A stretch of DNA of 64,000 bases from Oculatella sp. LEGE 06141 (GCF_015207605.1 NZ_JADEWO010000001.1:124001-188000), one strand, 5' to 3'. Positions 8,311-17,492 are shown, counted from the stretch's first letter. Notes: generated from the letters alone by a model not told the origin. Translations and numbers: made by a program.

Positions 8311-10380
8311 TCAGGCTCTCACCTGGCTCTGCTGAATCTGCTCCTGTAGCTGAACGAAGCTGCGGGCAGGTTCTTTGCAGCTTAACCCCTGGCAAACCAA
8401 ACCAACCGTGTCGGGCGGCAGGTTGGGTTCAATGGTGCAAACAACCGATGGCAAGTATTGCTGGCTGAGTCCGTTAAACGTCTCAGCCGTCGTTCGCAGC
8501 AGCGTATGGTTGCGGTACCAATCCAACGCGCCAAACAGGGTAGGGCATGATTGCGGCGATCGCTCCATCACCCCGCTAAACGACTGCAAGGCTCGTTCAG
8601 CCCGATCGAGATGCTGGAGGTCTTCAGTTCGGAGAGCCAAACGCACCAGATTAGCGATCGCTACCCCATTGGCAGACGGGGTGGCGTTGTCCTCGTAACT
8701 GCGCTCGCGAATCACCAAATCCTGGCTAACATCCCCAGGCGTATTGAAATAACCGCCCAAATCGACGCTCCATAGCCAGTCATCAAATTCATCTTGCAGG
8801 GCGATCGCTCGTTCTAGCCACTGAGAAGGAGCGGTTGGTGTTGTCAAACTCATCGTGGCCTGATCCAGATCAAGCAACGCTTTAATGAACAGGGCATAAT
8901 CTTCCGACTGAGCCAATACCGAAGCCTGCCCGTCATAATTGAGCCGATGGAATCGTTTATCTATCCACTTGTGTTCCACAATGAACCTTGCAGCTTGAGC
9001 CGCTAGCTCCAAATAATCTGCCTTTTGGAGTGCGATCGCAGCCCTGGCTAAACCCGAGATCATCAGGCTGTTCCAGGCAACAATCATTTTGGTATCCGTC
9101 ACGGGTGGAATCCGCCCAGGCCAAGGGTGTGTCTTAGCGTCCTGGTTGCTGCGGGCGGGCGGAAAGGTTGACCCTTGAGATGGAAGTGTCCCATAGCGAA
9201 GCTTAAACAGTTTTGCCAGTGCCGTTTCCAGGGCATCAGTGAGTTGTCCTGCATGGCGACGCTGCAACACAATCTGTCCCTCAAAGTTGCCTCGCTCTGC
9301 CACCATAAACTGGTCTGCCAGTTCTGCCAGCTCTGCGTCAGCCAAAACCCCAGCCAGTTGGCTGTATTTCCACACATAAAACGCGCCCTCTTCAGGCTCA
9401 AGCTCATCTGGAGTGACAAAACTATCGGCATCTTGCGCGGCGTAAAAGTAGCCCTCAGGCGCAGTCATTTCCCGTTGCAACCAGGCTACGGTTCCGGCGA
9501 TCGCCCGTTCAAAGGCAGGGTCTTGCATTCCGGCACAGCACAGATCGGCTAAGAACTCGACAATCTGTCCGTTGTCGTAAAGCATCTTCTCAAAATGCGG
9601 CACCGTCCAGGTAGGGTCAACGGTGTAACGATGGAAGCCACCCCCCACATGATCATAAATGCCGCCTAAAGCCAGGTTTAAACCTCGTTGCTGGCAGACC
9701 TGTGCCGGATTGTACATGGCCTCATCTGGCTTAAACCGCATGCCTCGCAGTGCCGTCATCGCGTAGGGAATCATCGGAAAACTCTGCCCCATGCCTCTAG
9801 CAGAAATGACTCCAGCACTGTACTGCAACCCCTGTCCTAACAGCGCATCGTCCAGCGTTTCAACAGCCTGCAACACTGTGGATTGTTGCAGACGGCTCAA
9901 GATTTTGCCCTTCACCGCTTCAACCTGATTCATTTCGGTATCATAGAGCCGCCGAATACCTTGCAGAATTTGCAAAAATCCCGGTCGCCCATATTTAGGC
10001 TCAACCGGAAAATAGGTACCGCCATAGAACGGCACCAAATCCCCTGGCGTTAGAAACACGTTGAGCGGCCACCCACCCTGCCCGGTCATCAATTGCAGCG
10101 CCTGCATATAGATGCTGTCTAAATCTGGGCGTTCTTCCCGGTCTACCTTGATTGGTAAAAAGTGGGCGTTCATGTAATCGGCGATCGCCTCATTTGAGAA
10201 AGCCTCACCTTCCATGACGGTGCACCAATGGCAGCTAGAGTAACCAATGGAAAGAAAAATAGGTTTGTTGGCGTGTGCGGCAGCCTTTAACGCTTCCTCC
10301 GACCACGGCCACCAGTCAATCGGATTCTCGGCATGTTTACGCAAATAGAGGCTTTGGGTGTGGGCAAGGCGGTTGGTCAT
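8311..10380 (-). CDS. Thioredoxin-fold DUF255 protein (YyaL/SPATA20 family)
   Basis: The 689-residue product has an N-terminal DUF255 thioredoxin-like domain with the invariant HAENPIDWWPW and a CHWC redox motif at 50-53. An (alpha/alpha)6 glycosidase-like barrel follows, with GGIYDHVGGGFHRYTVD and HFEKMLYDNGQ blocks. The start at 10380 (MTNRLAHTQS) matches the usual family N-terminus; a TTG 27 bp upstream is in frame but unlikely. Biochemical function is not established. It converges on the antiporter gene with 13 bp between the stop codons. Confidence 0.93.
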   Translation of the reverse strand: MTNRLAHTQSLYLRKHAENPIDWWPWSEEALKAAAHANKPIFLSIGYSSCHWCTVMEGEAFSNEAIADYMNAHFLPIKVDREERPDLDSIYMQALQLMTGQGGWPLNVFLTPGDLVPFYGGTYFPVEPKYGRPGFLQILQGIRRLYDTEMNQVEAVKGKILSRLQQSTVLQAVETLDDALLGQGLQYSAGVISARGMGQSFPMIPYAMTALRGMRFKPDEAMYNPAQVCQQRGLNLALGGIYDHVGGGFHRYTVDPTWTVPHFEKMLYDNGQIVEFLADLCCAGMQDPAFERAIAGTVAWLQREMTAPEGYFYAAQDADSFVTPDELEPEEGAFYVWKYSQLAGVLADAELAELADQFMVAERGNFEGQIVLQRRHAGQLTDALETALAKLFKLRYGTLPSQGSTFPPARSNQDAKTHPWPGRIPPVTDTKMIVAWNSLMISGLARAAIALQKADYLELAAQAARFIVEHKWIDKRFHRLNYDGQASVLAQSEDYALFIKALLDLDQATMSLTTPTAPSQWLERAIALQDEFDDWLWSVDLGGYFNTPGDVSQDLVIRERSYEDNATPSANGVAIANLVRLALRTEDLQHLDRAERALQSFSGVMERSPQSCPTLFGALDWYRNHTLLRTTAETFNGLSQQYLPSVVCTIEPNLPPDTVGLVCQGLSCKEPARSFVQLQEQIQQSQVRA

Positions 10381-10440
10381 GGGGCAATGGTAAAACTCGG
10401 TAGACAAATGTCTATACTCTGAGTCTATCGAAGTCAGCGG

Positions 10441-11130
10441 TTACTGTGCCGCTCCTCGTACCAGGGCGCGATCGCCAGAAAACTCAATCTCACTGATGTC
10501 AACGCCACCAACGCCCAGACCCACAGTGATGCCGTGCCGTAATTCCTGTTCAGAAATCCCCAATCGATTCGCAACCTCTGCCAGTGGGAACTTCAGTTCC
10601 CCAATCTGAATCGTCGTGCTGTCGTCTAGCATGAGCACATCGTTGGCAACGGTAGGCTGCCCCTCAAGTCCGACATAAATTTCCCGATCGACCAGATCGG
10701 GAAAGGTGTCTGTCAAGCGTTGCAAAAACTCGCGCTCACGGGGTTGCAGTTGGTTGGGTGAAATATCAGCCAGATTCACCACTGCTCCTGTCCGGAGTTG
10801 ATCGCCTTCAATGGTAGTATTGAATCCTTTTGCCCCAGCCAACAAAGGACTGTAGGAAGAGTTATCTGCGATCGCCGTCATCATCAGTTCATTAAACTCG
10901 GCGCTATCTAATGCTTCATCCACTTCCGCCCGGTCAGAGGCGATCGTCAATCGTTGAGTAACCCTGTCTCTGGCCGCTTCAATTGTCTCTTCCGTTGGCA
11001 CCACAACGTCCTGCGTGCTGTACCAGGCGGGCAAGCGAGTCGCTTGGCTCCAGTAATAATAAACGGCAGTAGCCGCGCCAACAATGCCTCCTGAAATGAT
11101 TAGCGCAATGACTAGTCCTATGTTTTTCAC
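10441..11130 (-). CDS. Membrane-anchored conserved protein of unknown function
   Basis: A 229-residue protein with one N-terminal hydrophobic helix (IGLVIALIISGGIVGAATAV), either an uncleaved anchor or a signal peptide, and a mostly hydrophilic extracytoplasmic part. Its middle contains LQPREREFLQRLTDTFPDLVDREIYVGLEG, and it ends in a compact region, GISEQELRHGITVGLGV. I do not recognise the family. It lies downstream of the HLIP gene on the same strand, but a strong terminator separates them. Confidence 0.75.
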   Translation of the reverse strand: MKNIGLVIALIISGGIVGAATAVYYYWSQATRLPAWYSTQDVVVPTEETIEAARDRVTQRLTIASDRAEVDEALDSAEFNELMMTAIADNSSYSPLLAGAKGFNTTIEGDQLRTGAVVNLADISPNQLQPREREFLQRLTDTFPDLVDREIYVGLEGQPTVANDVLMLDDSTTIQIGELKFPLAEVANRLGISEQELRHGITVGLGVGGVDISEIEFSGDRALVRGAAQ

Positions 11131-11177
11131 GGCAGTTTCAAATCGACTCTCCTTGGACTAGTATGGCCGATCAACAG

Positions 11178-11210
11178 AAAAAGCTGGAAGCTTAACGCTT
11201 CCAGCTTTTT
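11178..11210 (-). terminator. Intrinsic terminator of the HLIP gene
   Basis: AAAAAGCTGGAAGC (11178-11191) pairs perfectly with GCTTCCAGCTTTTT (11197-11210) around a 5-nt loop. On the minus strand the stem ends in TTTTT, directly downstream of the HLIP stop codon. Confidence 0.9.
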
Positions 11211-11242
11211 ACAAAAAGGGAGAGATCATGTATCTGCTAACT

Positions 11243-11446
11243 TTAGGCTAGACCTAACCAATGGAAGAAGCCCTGACCGGTCGTTAACTCAACAATCAAC
11301 GCAGCCAGGAAGCCAATCATCGCTAGACGACCGTTCCAGATTTCAGCGCTTGGATTAGAGCCAAACTGGAACTTTGTAGCAAACTCGCCGTACTTACGCT
11401 CAGACTGCTGCTCGTAATAGTCCTGATTGTTCGGTGTGTTTTGCAT
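11243..11446 (-). CDS. High-light-inducible protein (HLIP/SCP)
   Basis: A 67-residue single-helix protein with the chlorophyll-binding motif [12 protein letters not shown] at residues 35-46, then one transmembrane helix. HLIPs bind chlorophyll and carotenoid and protect photosystem assembly intermediates under high light. The gene is monocistronic, with its own terminator and an HLR1-type site 43 bp upstream of the start. The family is certain; which hli paralogue it is cannot be decided from sequence. Confidence 0.95.
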   Translation of the reverse strand: MQNTPNNQDYYEQQSERKYGEFATKFQFGSNPSAEIWNGRLAMIGFLAALIVELTTGQGFFHWLGLA

Positions 11447-11489
11447 GGTTAAAGTCTCTGGTAGCTGTGCTTGGTTTGTGATGCCATAA

Positions 11490-11507
11490 AATGTAACGAA
11501 ATGTTAC
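11490..11507 (-). promoter_or_regulatory. HLR1-type RpaB-binding site upstream of the HLIP gene
   Basis: On the minus strand the sequence is GTAACATT-TC-GTTACATT. This matches the HLR1 consensus of two direct (G/T)TTACA(T/A)(T/A) repeats separated by 2 nt, with one mismatch in the first half. HLR1 is bound by the response regulator RpaB and controls hli genes in other cyanobacteria. No clear -10 or -35 assignment was possible. Confidence 0.75.
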
Positions 11508-11681
11508 TGTGCCTTGTCTCTCTCTAAAGATAGAGATAAGAACGGTGGTGCAGATTCAGAAGGTCAAATTGGCTCAATCGTCAAGCAGGCTCAACAAACT
11601 AAGGTGCTGCAACACAAAAACAAGATTGCAGCACCGCAGCATGCTGTCCAGGTGGCTTTAGCCATTGATGTCGCTTGGTAC

Positions 11682-11801
11682 TAGAGGCTCCGGCAGAAAT
11701 CCACCCGCCATGGGTCAATTCGACCCAAAACGGAATGACCCATGACCCATGATGAATGATGGAGCAAGAACAGTATGCTCACTGCCGCCTTAGCGGACTA
11801 G
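11682..11801. repeat. Dispersed repeat family 3, copy A
   Basis: By-eye alignment with 19531-19630 shows shared blocks: GGCTCCGGCA, ATCCAC, CCAT, then GCAAGAA or GCAGGAA, GCTCACT, CGCCT and GACTAG. It fills most of the 350-bp gap between the HLIP promoter and dedA and ends on the dedA stop codon. No terminal inverted repeat is obvious. Confidence 0.6.
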
Positions 11802-12427
11802 GGCTTTAGTTGATTAGAGTAACGGCGATGTTCCAGCCAATAGGAAAATCCTACCCAGGCCACCACGATCGCCAGCGCCACAAAAGCAAACTGGGCGACC
11901 CAGGTAATCAACTGCTCTAGTGCAACCAATCGTCCGGCAAAATAAGCAAGGCTCACCATCACCGAAGCCCAAATACTAGCGCCGGCCAGATTGCAAAGAA
12001 TGAACTTGGAATAGGGCATTCCGGCAATGCCAGCCAGTGGCCCCGCAAAGATGCGTAGCAATGCCACAAAACGCCCAAAAAATACCGCTTTTGCGGCATT
12101 TTGACTGAACTGTTCTCGCAGTTCTAACAGCCGCTCATCATCAATACGGAAGATCTGCCCAATCCGAATTAGCAACGACCAACCGCCATAAAAACCGAGC
12201 CAGTAGCCAAAGTTGTCTCCGATTACGGCTCCAGCGATCGCGCAACCCAACACAACCCAATAGTCCAGTTCACCGCTACCGGCCAAAAATCCACCCACAA
12301 GCGTGATTGTCTCACCTGGAATGGGAACCCCTGCATTCTCCAGCATGATTCCCACGAAGACTGCCCAGTAGCCATACTGTCGCGCAATTTCCTGGATCGT
12401 TTCAAGGGATACTAGCTCTATCGACAT
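11798..12427 (-). CDS. DedA-family membrane protein
   Basis: The 209-residue protein has the DedA/SNARE-associated (VTT) pattern: the re-entrant ENAGVPIPGETITLVGG segment near residues 30-46, the FFGRFVALLRIFAGPLAGIAGM block, and several transmembrane helices. The family acts in membrane homeostasis, including undecaprenyl-phosphate and phospholipid translocation. The ATG at 12427 is well placed. The specific substrate is unknown. Confidence 0.92.
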   Translation of the reverse strand: MSIELVSLETIQEIARQYGYWAVFVGIMLENAGVPIPGETITLVGGFLAGSGELDYWVVLGCAIAGAVIGDNFGYWLGFYGGWSLLIRIGQIFRIDDERLLELREQFSQNAAKAVFFGRFVALLRIFAGPLAGIAGMPYSKFILCNLAGASIWASVMVSLAYFAGRLVALEQLITWVAQFAFVALAIVVAWVGFSYWLEHRRYSNQLKP

Positions 12428-12561
12428 GTATGTGTCTTTACAAAGTTTAATGAAGCTCTCTCATGATCTTGGCGCACTTTCAGGAAAAGTGTCAATCTGT
12501 ATACCTACACAGATCGTAAAAATTCGGTTCAATGCCGCCCAATACCGCCCAACAACAGCCG

Positions 12562-13347
12562 CTATGGATTACCAGAGGTCAACGCCGAGGACACAGGTTG
12601 ATAAACCTGATAGTTAGATGAGGTAATCACCAAATCCAGGATGGGCTGATGAGCCAAACACCGCCAATAGCAGGTAAACAAATCTGGGGTTTGAATTCCC
12701 AGACTGGCGATCGCAGGCTCTGCCGGAAACGGTAACAGCCGATCAAAACAAACGGCTTCCCCCTCAAATCCAAATTGAACAAGATACACTGAAGGCAACA
12801 GTTTGAGCGATCGCGACAGCCATTGTCCTAAACGATACAGGGGTTGCCGCCAACGGTCGGGTAAATGCACAGGTTGATAGTAACCAGACGGGTATAGTTC
12901 AGTTTTATCCGGGTCGTGTTGAACCGCGATCACCTCACCATAGAGCGGTCCCTTCCGTGTCAGCACCAGTGGCAACCATAAACACCCAGTTCCAGTAGCA
13001 TAGCCTAAAGAATCAGCCACCCGCCGTCTCAGACTGGTTATATCCCGACATGCCTGGTAAATGGCTCGGTAGGGAAACGGAAGATGTTCCGGCAACTCTA
13101 ATGTGAGTGGACACAGCACGCCTTCAGGTTCCCAACGAGAAGCCGGAAGGGCAGCCAACGCTTGTGCAGAGATAACGTTAACCGCATCAACCTGACCTGA
13201 ATTGTCCTGCTGGGTTGAACTGATGCTAAATCCTGGCGATGCCAAAATAGATTGATTGAGTGCAGCCACGCCTGGTGAAAACGATGCAGGTGTCAAGCAG
13301 TCTTGTCCATGCCGTTCGCCATCCACCACAATAAAAGCAGTAGTCAC
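12562..13347 (-). CDS. Unknown protein, third gene of the thioredoxin-reductase-like operon
   Basis: A 261-residue soluble protein I do not recognise. Visible features are an opening beta strand (TTAFIVVDGERHG), a GYATGTGCLWLPLVLTRKGPLYGEVIAV segment, and a Trp/Tyr-rich C-terminal part. The GTG start shares its G with the TAG stop of the upstream gene, so translation is probably coupled. That ties it functionally to the coiled-coil protein and the FAD enzyme ahead of it. It may be restricted to cyanobacteria. Confidence 0.8.
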   Translation of the reverse strand: MTTAFIVVDGERHGQDCLTPASFSPGVAALNQSILASPGFSISSTQQDNSGQVDAVNVISAQALAALPASRWEPEGVLCPLTLELPEHLPFPYRAIYQACRDITSLRRRVADSLGYATGTGCLWLPLVLTRKGPLYGEVIAVQHDPDKTELYPSGYYQPVHLPDRWRQPLYRLGQWLSRSLKLLPSVYLVQFGFEGEAVCFDRLLPFPAEPAIASLGIQTPDLFTCYWRCLAHQPILDLVITSSNYQVYQPVSSALTSGNP

Positions 13348-13901
13348 TATACGCTGCCGAAAGTAGGAACCGGAGCTGGAGCCGCCGCCATACGCGGAAA
13401 GGTGGGCAAATCAATCTGGGTCGTTCGTCGGGTTCTCACGGCTAGCCGATAACTCACGCTTTGCAACTCGGCATGAAGCTGACGATTCTCGCGCTGAATC
13501 CTGGCGATCTTCTCCTTGACCGGAACCATGCGCTCTGCAAATTTTTCGCGATAGATCCGGGGCAGTTCTTGAACGACCTGCTCTAACATGCGAGAGCGAT
13601 CGGTTAACTCTTGAACAGATTGCCGCAACTGATAAATTTCAGTATCTCGCGCAGAAATTTGCTGTTGATAGAACTGCACTTGCTGCTCTACACCTTGGAG
13701 CTGTTCGCGCAATGCCCGCACTTCTGCCAGGTGCCGCTCAGACGCTTCCGGGCTAGGCATGAAGTTGGCATTGCCTTTCACCAGTCGAAACAACTCTTGA
13801 GATAGCTGTTGAACTAGCTGATCTCGTATTTGCAACTCTTCGCGTAAACGAGCAACTTCTGCTTGAAGCTCAGGGATTCTAAGGACGTCAGCGTTGGTCA
13901 C
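13347..13901 (-). CDS. Coiled-coil protein in the thioredoxin-reductase-like operon
   Basis: A 184-residue protein with heptad-like Leu/Gln/Glu-rich stretches from about residue 8 to 150 (ELQAEVARLREELQIRDQLV) and a Pro/Ala-rich tail. The GTG start overlaps the stop of the FAD enzyme by 4 bp (GTGA), and its own stop overlaps the next start by one base. All three proteins are therefore probably made together. No catalytic motif is visible; a scaffolding or adaptor role is inference. Confidence 0.8.
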   Translation of the reverse strand: MTNADVLRIPELQAEVARLREELQIRDQLVQQLSQELFRLVKGNANFMPSPEASERHLAEVRALREQLQGVEQQVQFYQQQISARDTEIYQLRQSVQELTDRSRMLEQVVQELPRIYREKFAERMVPVKEKIARIQRENRQLHAELQSVSYRLAVRTRRTTQIDLPTFPRMAAAPAPVPTFGSV

Positions 13902-14899
13902 GGCATTACAGCTCCAATAAGGTTACTTTCCCAACGACGGGGAGGGGAAGCACGACGGATATCTTTCCATATTGCGGTTGCAGCTAATGTACCATCTGCA
14001 ACCGCAATTGACACTTGATTTATTCCCTCTTTTAAATCTCCTACGGCAAAAAGTCGAGGATGAGAGGTGCGACACATGGAATCTGTCGCTAGGTTGCCCC
14101 CTTTCCACTCCAAATCCAACCCCTGAAGATACTCATTGTAATAATGCGACCCCATGGCTATTAAACCCGTTTCCAGCGGAATGGTTGAACCGTCGGCCAG
14201 TTCAACTCCTGTCATTTCGTGGTTTTCTCCCACAAATCGCTGAATCGGCGTTTCGATCAGAGGATAGCCATAATCCTCCAGTTTCTGCCGCATCTCTTTG
14301 CCCACCTCTGCCAGCCCGTGAGTAAAGACCGTAATGTACGGCGTAAACCAATTCAAGACAAACGCTGTATTGATGGCTTTTTCTGAATTGACAAACAAAC
14401 CACACCGTTTGTTGGCGATCTCATAGCCATCGCAAATCATGCAGACATGCAGGTTATATCCTGCGTAGTCAAACACGTTTTGCATATCCGGTAAGCTGGG
14501 CAGATGGTCGATCACGCCACTGGCGGCAATCACATATTTGGAACGGAAGACGGGCTGGATACTGTCTTGCTTGCCAACTTTGACCTTAACAGCGAACGTC
14601 TCTCCTTCATCTTCGACGTTCTCAACATAGCCTCGCAGGTAGTCACCTCCGAGCGAGAGAACATGCTCTTGACCTTGCTGTAGTAGATCTCGACCCGGTG
14701 TATCTGGTGGCAATCCCAGATAATTTCGCAGGTCTTGCATCCAAAAAGAACGTCCCCGTCCTTTCTCAATGACCAAGCACGACAAAAGATAGCGCTGCAA
14801 ATATAGTGCGGCTGACAGCCCACCTGCTCCCCCCCCCACGATGATGACATCATAGACGTGATCCAGACGTTGCTCCAGGTTTTTCTTCGTGAGCTTCAT
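13898..14899 (-). CDS. Thioredoxin-reductase-like FAD oxidoreductase without a normal NAD(P)H site
   Basis: The 333-residue protein has the FAD-binding GGGAGG at 22-27, a CMIC redox pair at 153-156 in the position of the thioredoxin reductase disulfide, and the C-terminal FAD motif LFAVGDLKEG followed by QVSIAVADGTLAA. The NADPH-binding GxGxxA expected around 166-176 is replaced by CGLFVNSEKAI. This resembles described pyridine-nucleotide-independent relatives (DTR, FFTR and DDOR types); which one cannot be decided here. It heads a tightly coupled three-gene operon, 72 bp after rpsF. Confidence 0.85.
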   Translation of the reverse strand: MKLTKKNLEQRLDHVYDVIIVGGGAGGLSAALYLQRYLLSCLVIEKGRGRSFWMQDLRNYLGLPPDTPGRDLLQQGQEHVLSLGGDYLRGYVENVEDEGETFAVKVKVGKQDSIQPVFRSKYVIAASGVIDHLPSLPDMQNVFDYAGYNLHVCMICDGYEIANKRCGLFVNSEKAINTAFVLNWFTPYITVFTHGLAEVGKEMRQKLEDYGYPLIETPIQRFVGENHEMTGVELADGSTIPLETGLIAMGSHYYNEYLQGLDLEWKGGNLATDSMCRTSHPRLFAVGDLKEGINQVSIAVADGTLAATAIWKDIRRASPPRRWESNLIGAVMP

Positions 14900-14971
14900 G
14901 GACTCTATTGGGTAAGTGACTACAAAACGACCGCAACAGGGCAGCAGGTGTCAGCATCAGCCATTGGCAGA

Positions 14972-15298
14972 TTAGGCTTCGACTACCGCTTCCTCTGCTT
15001 GCATTTTAGGCACGTCTTGCTTAACTGTGAGATAGCGAATCACATCTTCGCTCAAACGCATCGCCCGCTCTAAAACAGCAACAGCAGCAGCACCATTGGT
15101 GTAGTTCATTTGAACATAAATTCCTTCGCGATGCTTCTTAATTTCGTAAGCCAGCCTGCGTCTACCGCGATGCTGCGTGTCGATATCTTGTGCGCCATGC
15201 TCTTGCAAGATATTTTGGTATTTCTCGATCGCCTGATCGGTTAGTTCGTCACCCAAATCAGCACGAAGGATATACATGGTCTCGTAAATAAAATTCAC
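14972..15298 (-). CDS. rpsF: 30S ribosomal protein S6
   Basis: The 108-residue protein carries the S6 pattern: [34 protein letters not shown], and a final [18 protein letters not shown]6 binds 16S rRNA with S18 in the platform of the small subunit. The start is GTG at 15298. It stands alone, without the rpsR or ssb neighbours of many bacteria, as is common in cyanobacteria. Confidence 0.96.
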   Translation of the reverse strand: MNFIYETMYILRADLGDELTDQAIEKYQNILQEHGAQDIDTQHRGRRRLAYEIKKHREGIYVQMNYTNGAAAVAVLERAMRLSEDVIRYLTVKQDVPKMQAEEAVVEA

Positions 15299-15452
15299 AG
15301 TAGTTCTCTCCTTATGGACGTCAGTCCTCTATTGTCAACCGCTTCAATCCGAAGAAAATGAGAACAGTCTGACGACTGAGGCATCTTCTGGCAGAAATCT
15401 AGACTTAGAGGCAAGGAATTACAATCATATACCAGGTTAAACTGAATCTACT

Positions 15453-16259
15453 ATGGCGCAACGCTACGTCCGAGTTGAAACTACGACAGGGCAGCTTCAC
15501 TATGGCTTGCTGCACCTGGATCGACGAGTGCAGGTTTTAGATGCTCCCCCCTGGTTGAAAGGGCAGCTAACCAATTTAGAGCTACCGTCTGACAGCTATC
15601 GATTGCTGGCTCCATGCGCTCCTTCAAAGATTGTGGCGGTTGGTAAAAACTATGCGAAGCATGCGGCTGAAATGGGAGGCGATGTCCCCAAGGAACCGTT
15701 GCTGTTTATCAAGCCTTCCACTAGTGTGATTGCAGCAGAAACAGAAATCCACTACCCGCCGCAATCTCAGCGCATCGACTATGAGGGCGAATTGGCTCTG
15801 GTCATCGGTGACCATTGTGTTGACTGCACTCCTGAACAAGCCCAAACAAAAATTTGGGGATACACGATCGCCAACGATGTCACAGCACGCGATTTACAGA
15901 AACGGGATGGACAATGGACACGGGCCAAGGGATTCGACACGTTTTGCCCGTTAGGCCCGTGGATTGTGCGGGAGCTGAGTCCGGGAGCACGACTGCAAAC
16001 ATTCATCAACCACGAGGCGCATCCAACTCAATCGGCAACGATTGACGAGATGATATTTTCGCCAGACCTGCTGGTGTCGTTTATTAGTCAGGCGATGACA
16101 CTGTTACCAGGGGACGTGGTACTGACAGGAACACCAGACGGAATAGGGCCGCTTCAGGTGGGCGATCGCGTTCGCATTGAAATCGAGGGCATTGGCTCGC
16201 TCGAAAACTCAGTGGTACTCAGGCAACCCCTGGAAGAAGCGATTCCCGAACATCTGTAG
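15453..16259 (+). CDS. Fumarylacetoacetate hydrolase family protein
   Basis: The 268-residue protein has the FAH-fold C-terminal domain: KIVAVGKNYAKHAAEMG, the metal-binding IDYEGELALVIG, NDVTARDLQKRDGQWTRAKGFDTFCP, and LLPGDVVLTGTPDGIGP. Members hydrolyse or decarboxylate C-C bonds in acylpyruvates and related acids; the substrate here is not predictable. It is divergent from rpsF and convergent with the Tic20-like gene. Confidence 0.92.
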   Translation: MAQRYVRVETTTGQLHYGLLHLDRRVQVLDAPPWLKGQLTNLELPSDSYRLLAPCAPSKIVAVGKNYAKHAAEMGGDVPKEPLLFIKPSTSVIAAETEIHYPPQSQRIDYEGELALVIGDHCVDCTPEQAQTKIWGYTIANDVTARDLQKRDGQWTRAKGFDTFCPLGPWIVRELSPGARLQTFINHEAHPTQSATIDEMIFSPDLLVSFISQAMTLLPGDVVLTGTPDGIGPLQVGDRVRIEIEGIGSLENSVVLRQPLEEAIPEHL

Positions 16260-16340
16260 CCCTATCTAGCTGGGATCAGGATTTTGATTGCGGGTTCACG
16301 GTTACAGATCCCCCTTTCCAAGCCCGTCTTCCGTTCCGGT

Positions 16341-16817
16341 CTAGCGAACCTGCATATGTACTGCGTCTGACAGCGTTGGAATTTCAGCATAGCGACCCAG
16401 AATTGACTGCACCACCGAATAAACGACTGCGGCGATCGCACCCAGGAAGATCACGTTGTATAGCGTTTCTACAATTAACCCTCCACCCAACGCAGACCCA
16501 AGCAAACCCAGAATCAGGTTGCACAAAATTAGCAGAATATCGAGCAAGATTGCCTGCATCGCGTTGAAACGAATGAAACGGTTGATACTCTCGTTTCTAA
16601 CCACCAGCAAGAATAGAGCAAAGAAGACGATCAGCCCAACAAAAGGAATGCTGTTGTAGAGTGCAACAATCGGCAGTATAGGGAGAAAAACAACGCCGAA
16701 TTGAGGAAACTGATTAAAGAGAAACACGCCAAACGCTAGGGCATCGATTAGAGGCAGCAAATACGGGAGACAAGCAAATGTTCGATCTAAAGGAGTAATG
16801 GAGCCTCGCCAAGTCAT
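16341..16817 (-). CDS. Tic20-family membrane protein
   Basis: A 158-residue protein with about four transmembrane helices, starting with TPLDRTFACLPYLLPLIDAL and containing NESINRFIRFNAMQAILLDI, both characteristic of cyanobacterial homologues of the chloroplast import channel Tic20. Its bacterial role is not settled. The ATG at 16817 gives a typical length. Confidence 0.9.
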   Translation of the reverse strand: MTWRGSITPLDRTFACLPYLLPLIDALAFGVFLFNQFPQFGVVFLPILPIVALYNSIPFVGLIVFFALFLLVVRNESINRFIRFNAMQAILLDILLILCNLILGLLGSALGGGLIVETLYNVIFLGAIAAVVYSVVQSILGRYAEIPTLSDAVHMQVR

Positions 16818-16978
16818 TAGTATTTCTCCGAATCAAAATGTTATGTCGTTGAATGTCCTGCTAAGCCCAGAATAACGTACTCATCCAGAAGGACATTGCA
16901 TCCAACGTTTAAAGAAGACTTTTTATGAAGTTATGAAGCCAGGGGTTTAACGAGCTGAATGCCTGAGGCTGTGGTCAT

Positions 16979-17176
16979 TCATTCGATATTGGCGATTCTA
17001 AACCCCATTTGACACTCAAACTGCTCTGGCAAGTTTTCGGCTGAGCTGTGGAGCACCCGACCGCAGCGAAGTTGCCCGCCGCGCCAGCGAGGCTGGCCGC
17101 TTTGGTCGGCCATCAAGCAGCTTTGACAGACATGCTGCGGTGAAAGAAGCTGGTTGTCCATCAGGATGACTAACAT
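16979..17176 (-). CDS. Small cysteine-containing protein, zinc-ribbon-like
   Basis: The 65-residue protein has HVCQSC (a CxxC) near residues 15-20, then single Cys residues in LRCGR and FECQMG. Four such cysteines suggest a small metal-binding fold. A GAGG element 7 nt before the ATG at 17176 supports translation. It looks like a conserved small cyanobacterial protein as far as I recall, but the function is unknown. Confidence 0.65.
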   Translation of the reverse strand: MLVILMDNQLLSPQHVCQSCLMADQSGQPRWRGGQLRCGRVLHSSAENLPEQFECQMGFRIANIE

Positions 17177-17492
17177 AAAAACACCTCGTGGCGAGCCCGC
17201 GATCCTGCTAGACCTATTCTATGTCAACCGTTTTGAGCGATCGCTTAACCAACACATAGTGTAACGGGTCAATCTATGCTTGAAAGTATCCATTGCATCA
17301 GTCCGATTCGCGACAGCGCGAACCAGAGTTATGATCAGTAATCCATGCCTATAGTAAAAAATTGGTGCTGTAGGTTAACCGCCATAGACAAACCATAGAG
17401 AAATCGATTTTCTATAGGTGAATGGGTCAATGGGTAGGGTGAGTGATTCACCAGCGTCTGCGCTTAATTGTTGATAGTTATTGGGGGTTGTT
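17177..17492. other. Intergenic region upstream of glyA
   Basis: About 315 bp with no gene. It contains an imperfect palindrome near 17396-17416 and the glyA Shine-Dalgarno GGGGG at 17482-17486. A TATAGT hexamer near 17350 could be a -10 but lacks a good -35. I checked for a glycine riboswitch and saw no convincing aptamer core. Confidence 0.5.

Noticed and set aside
17177-17492. Glycine riboswitch upstream of glyA
   Set aside because: No tandem aptamer cores or conserved loops could be recognised.
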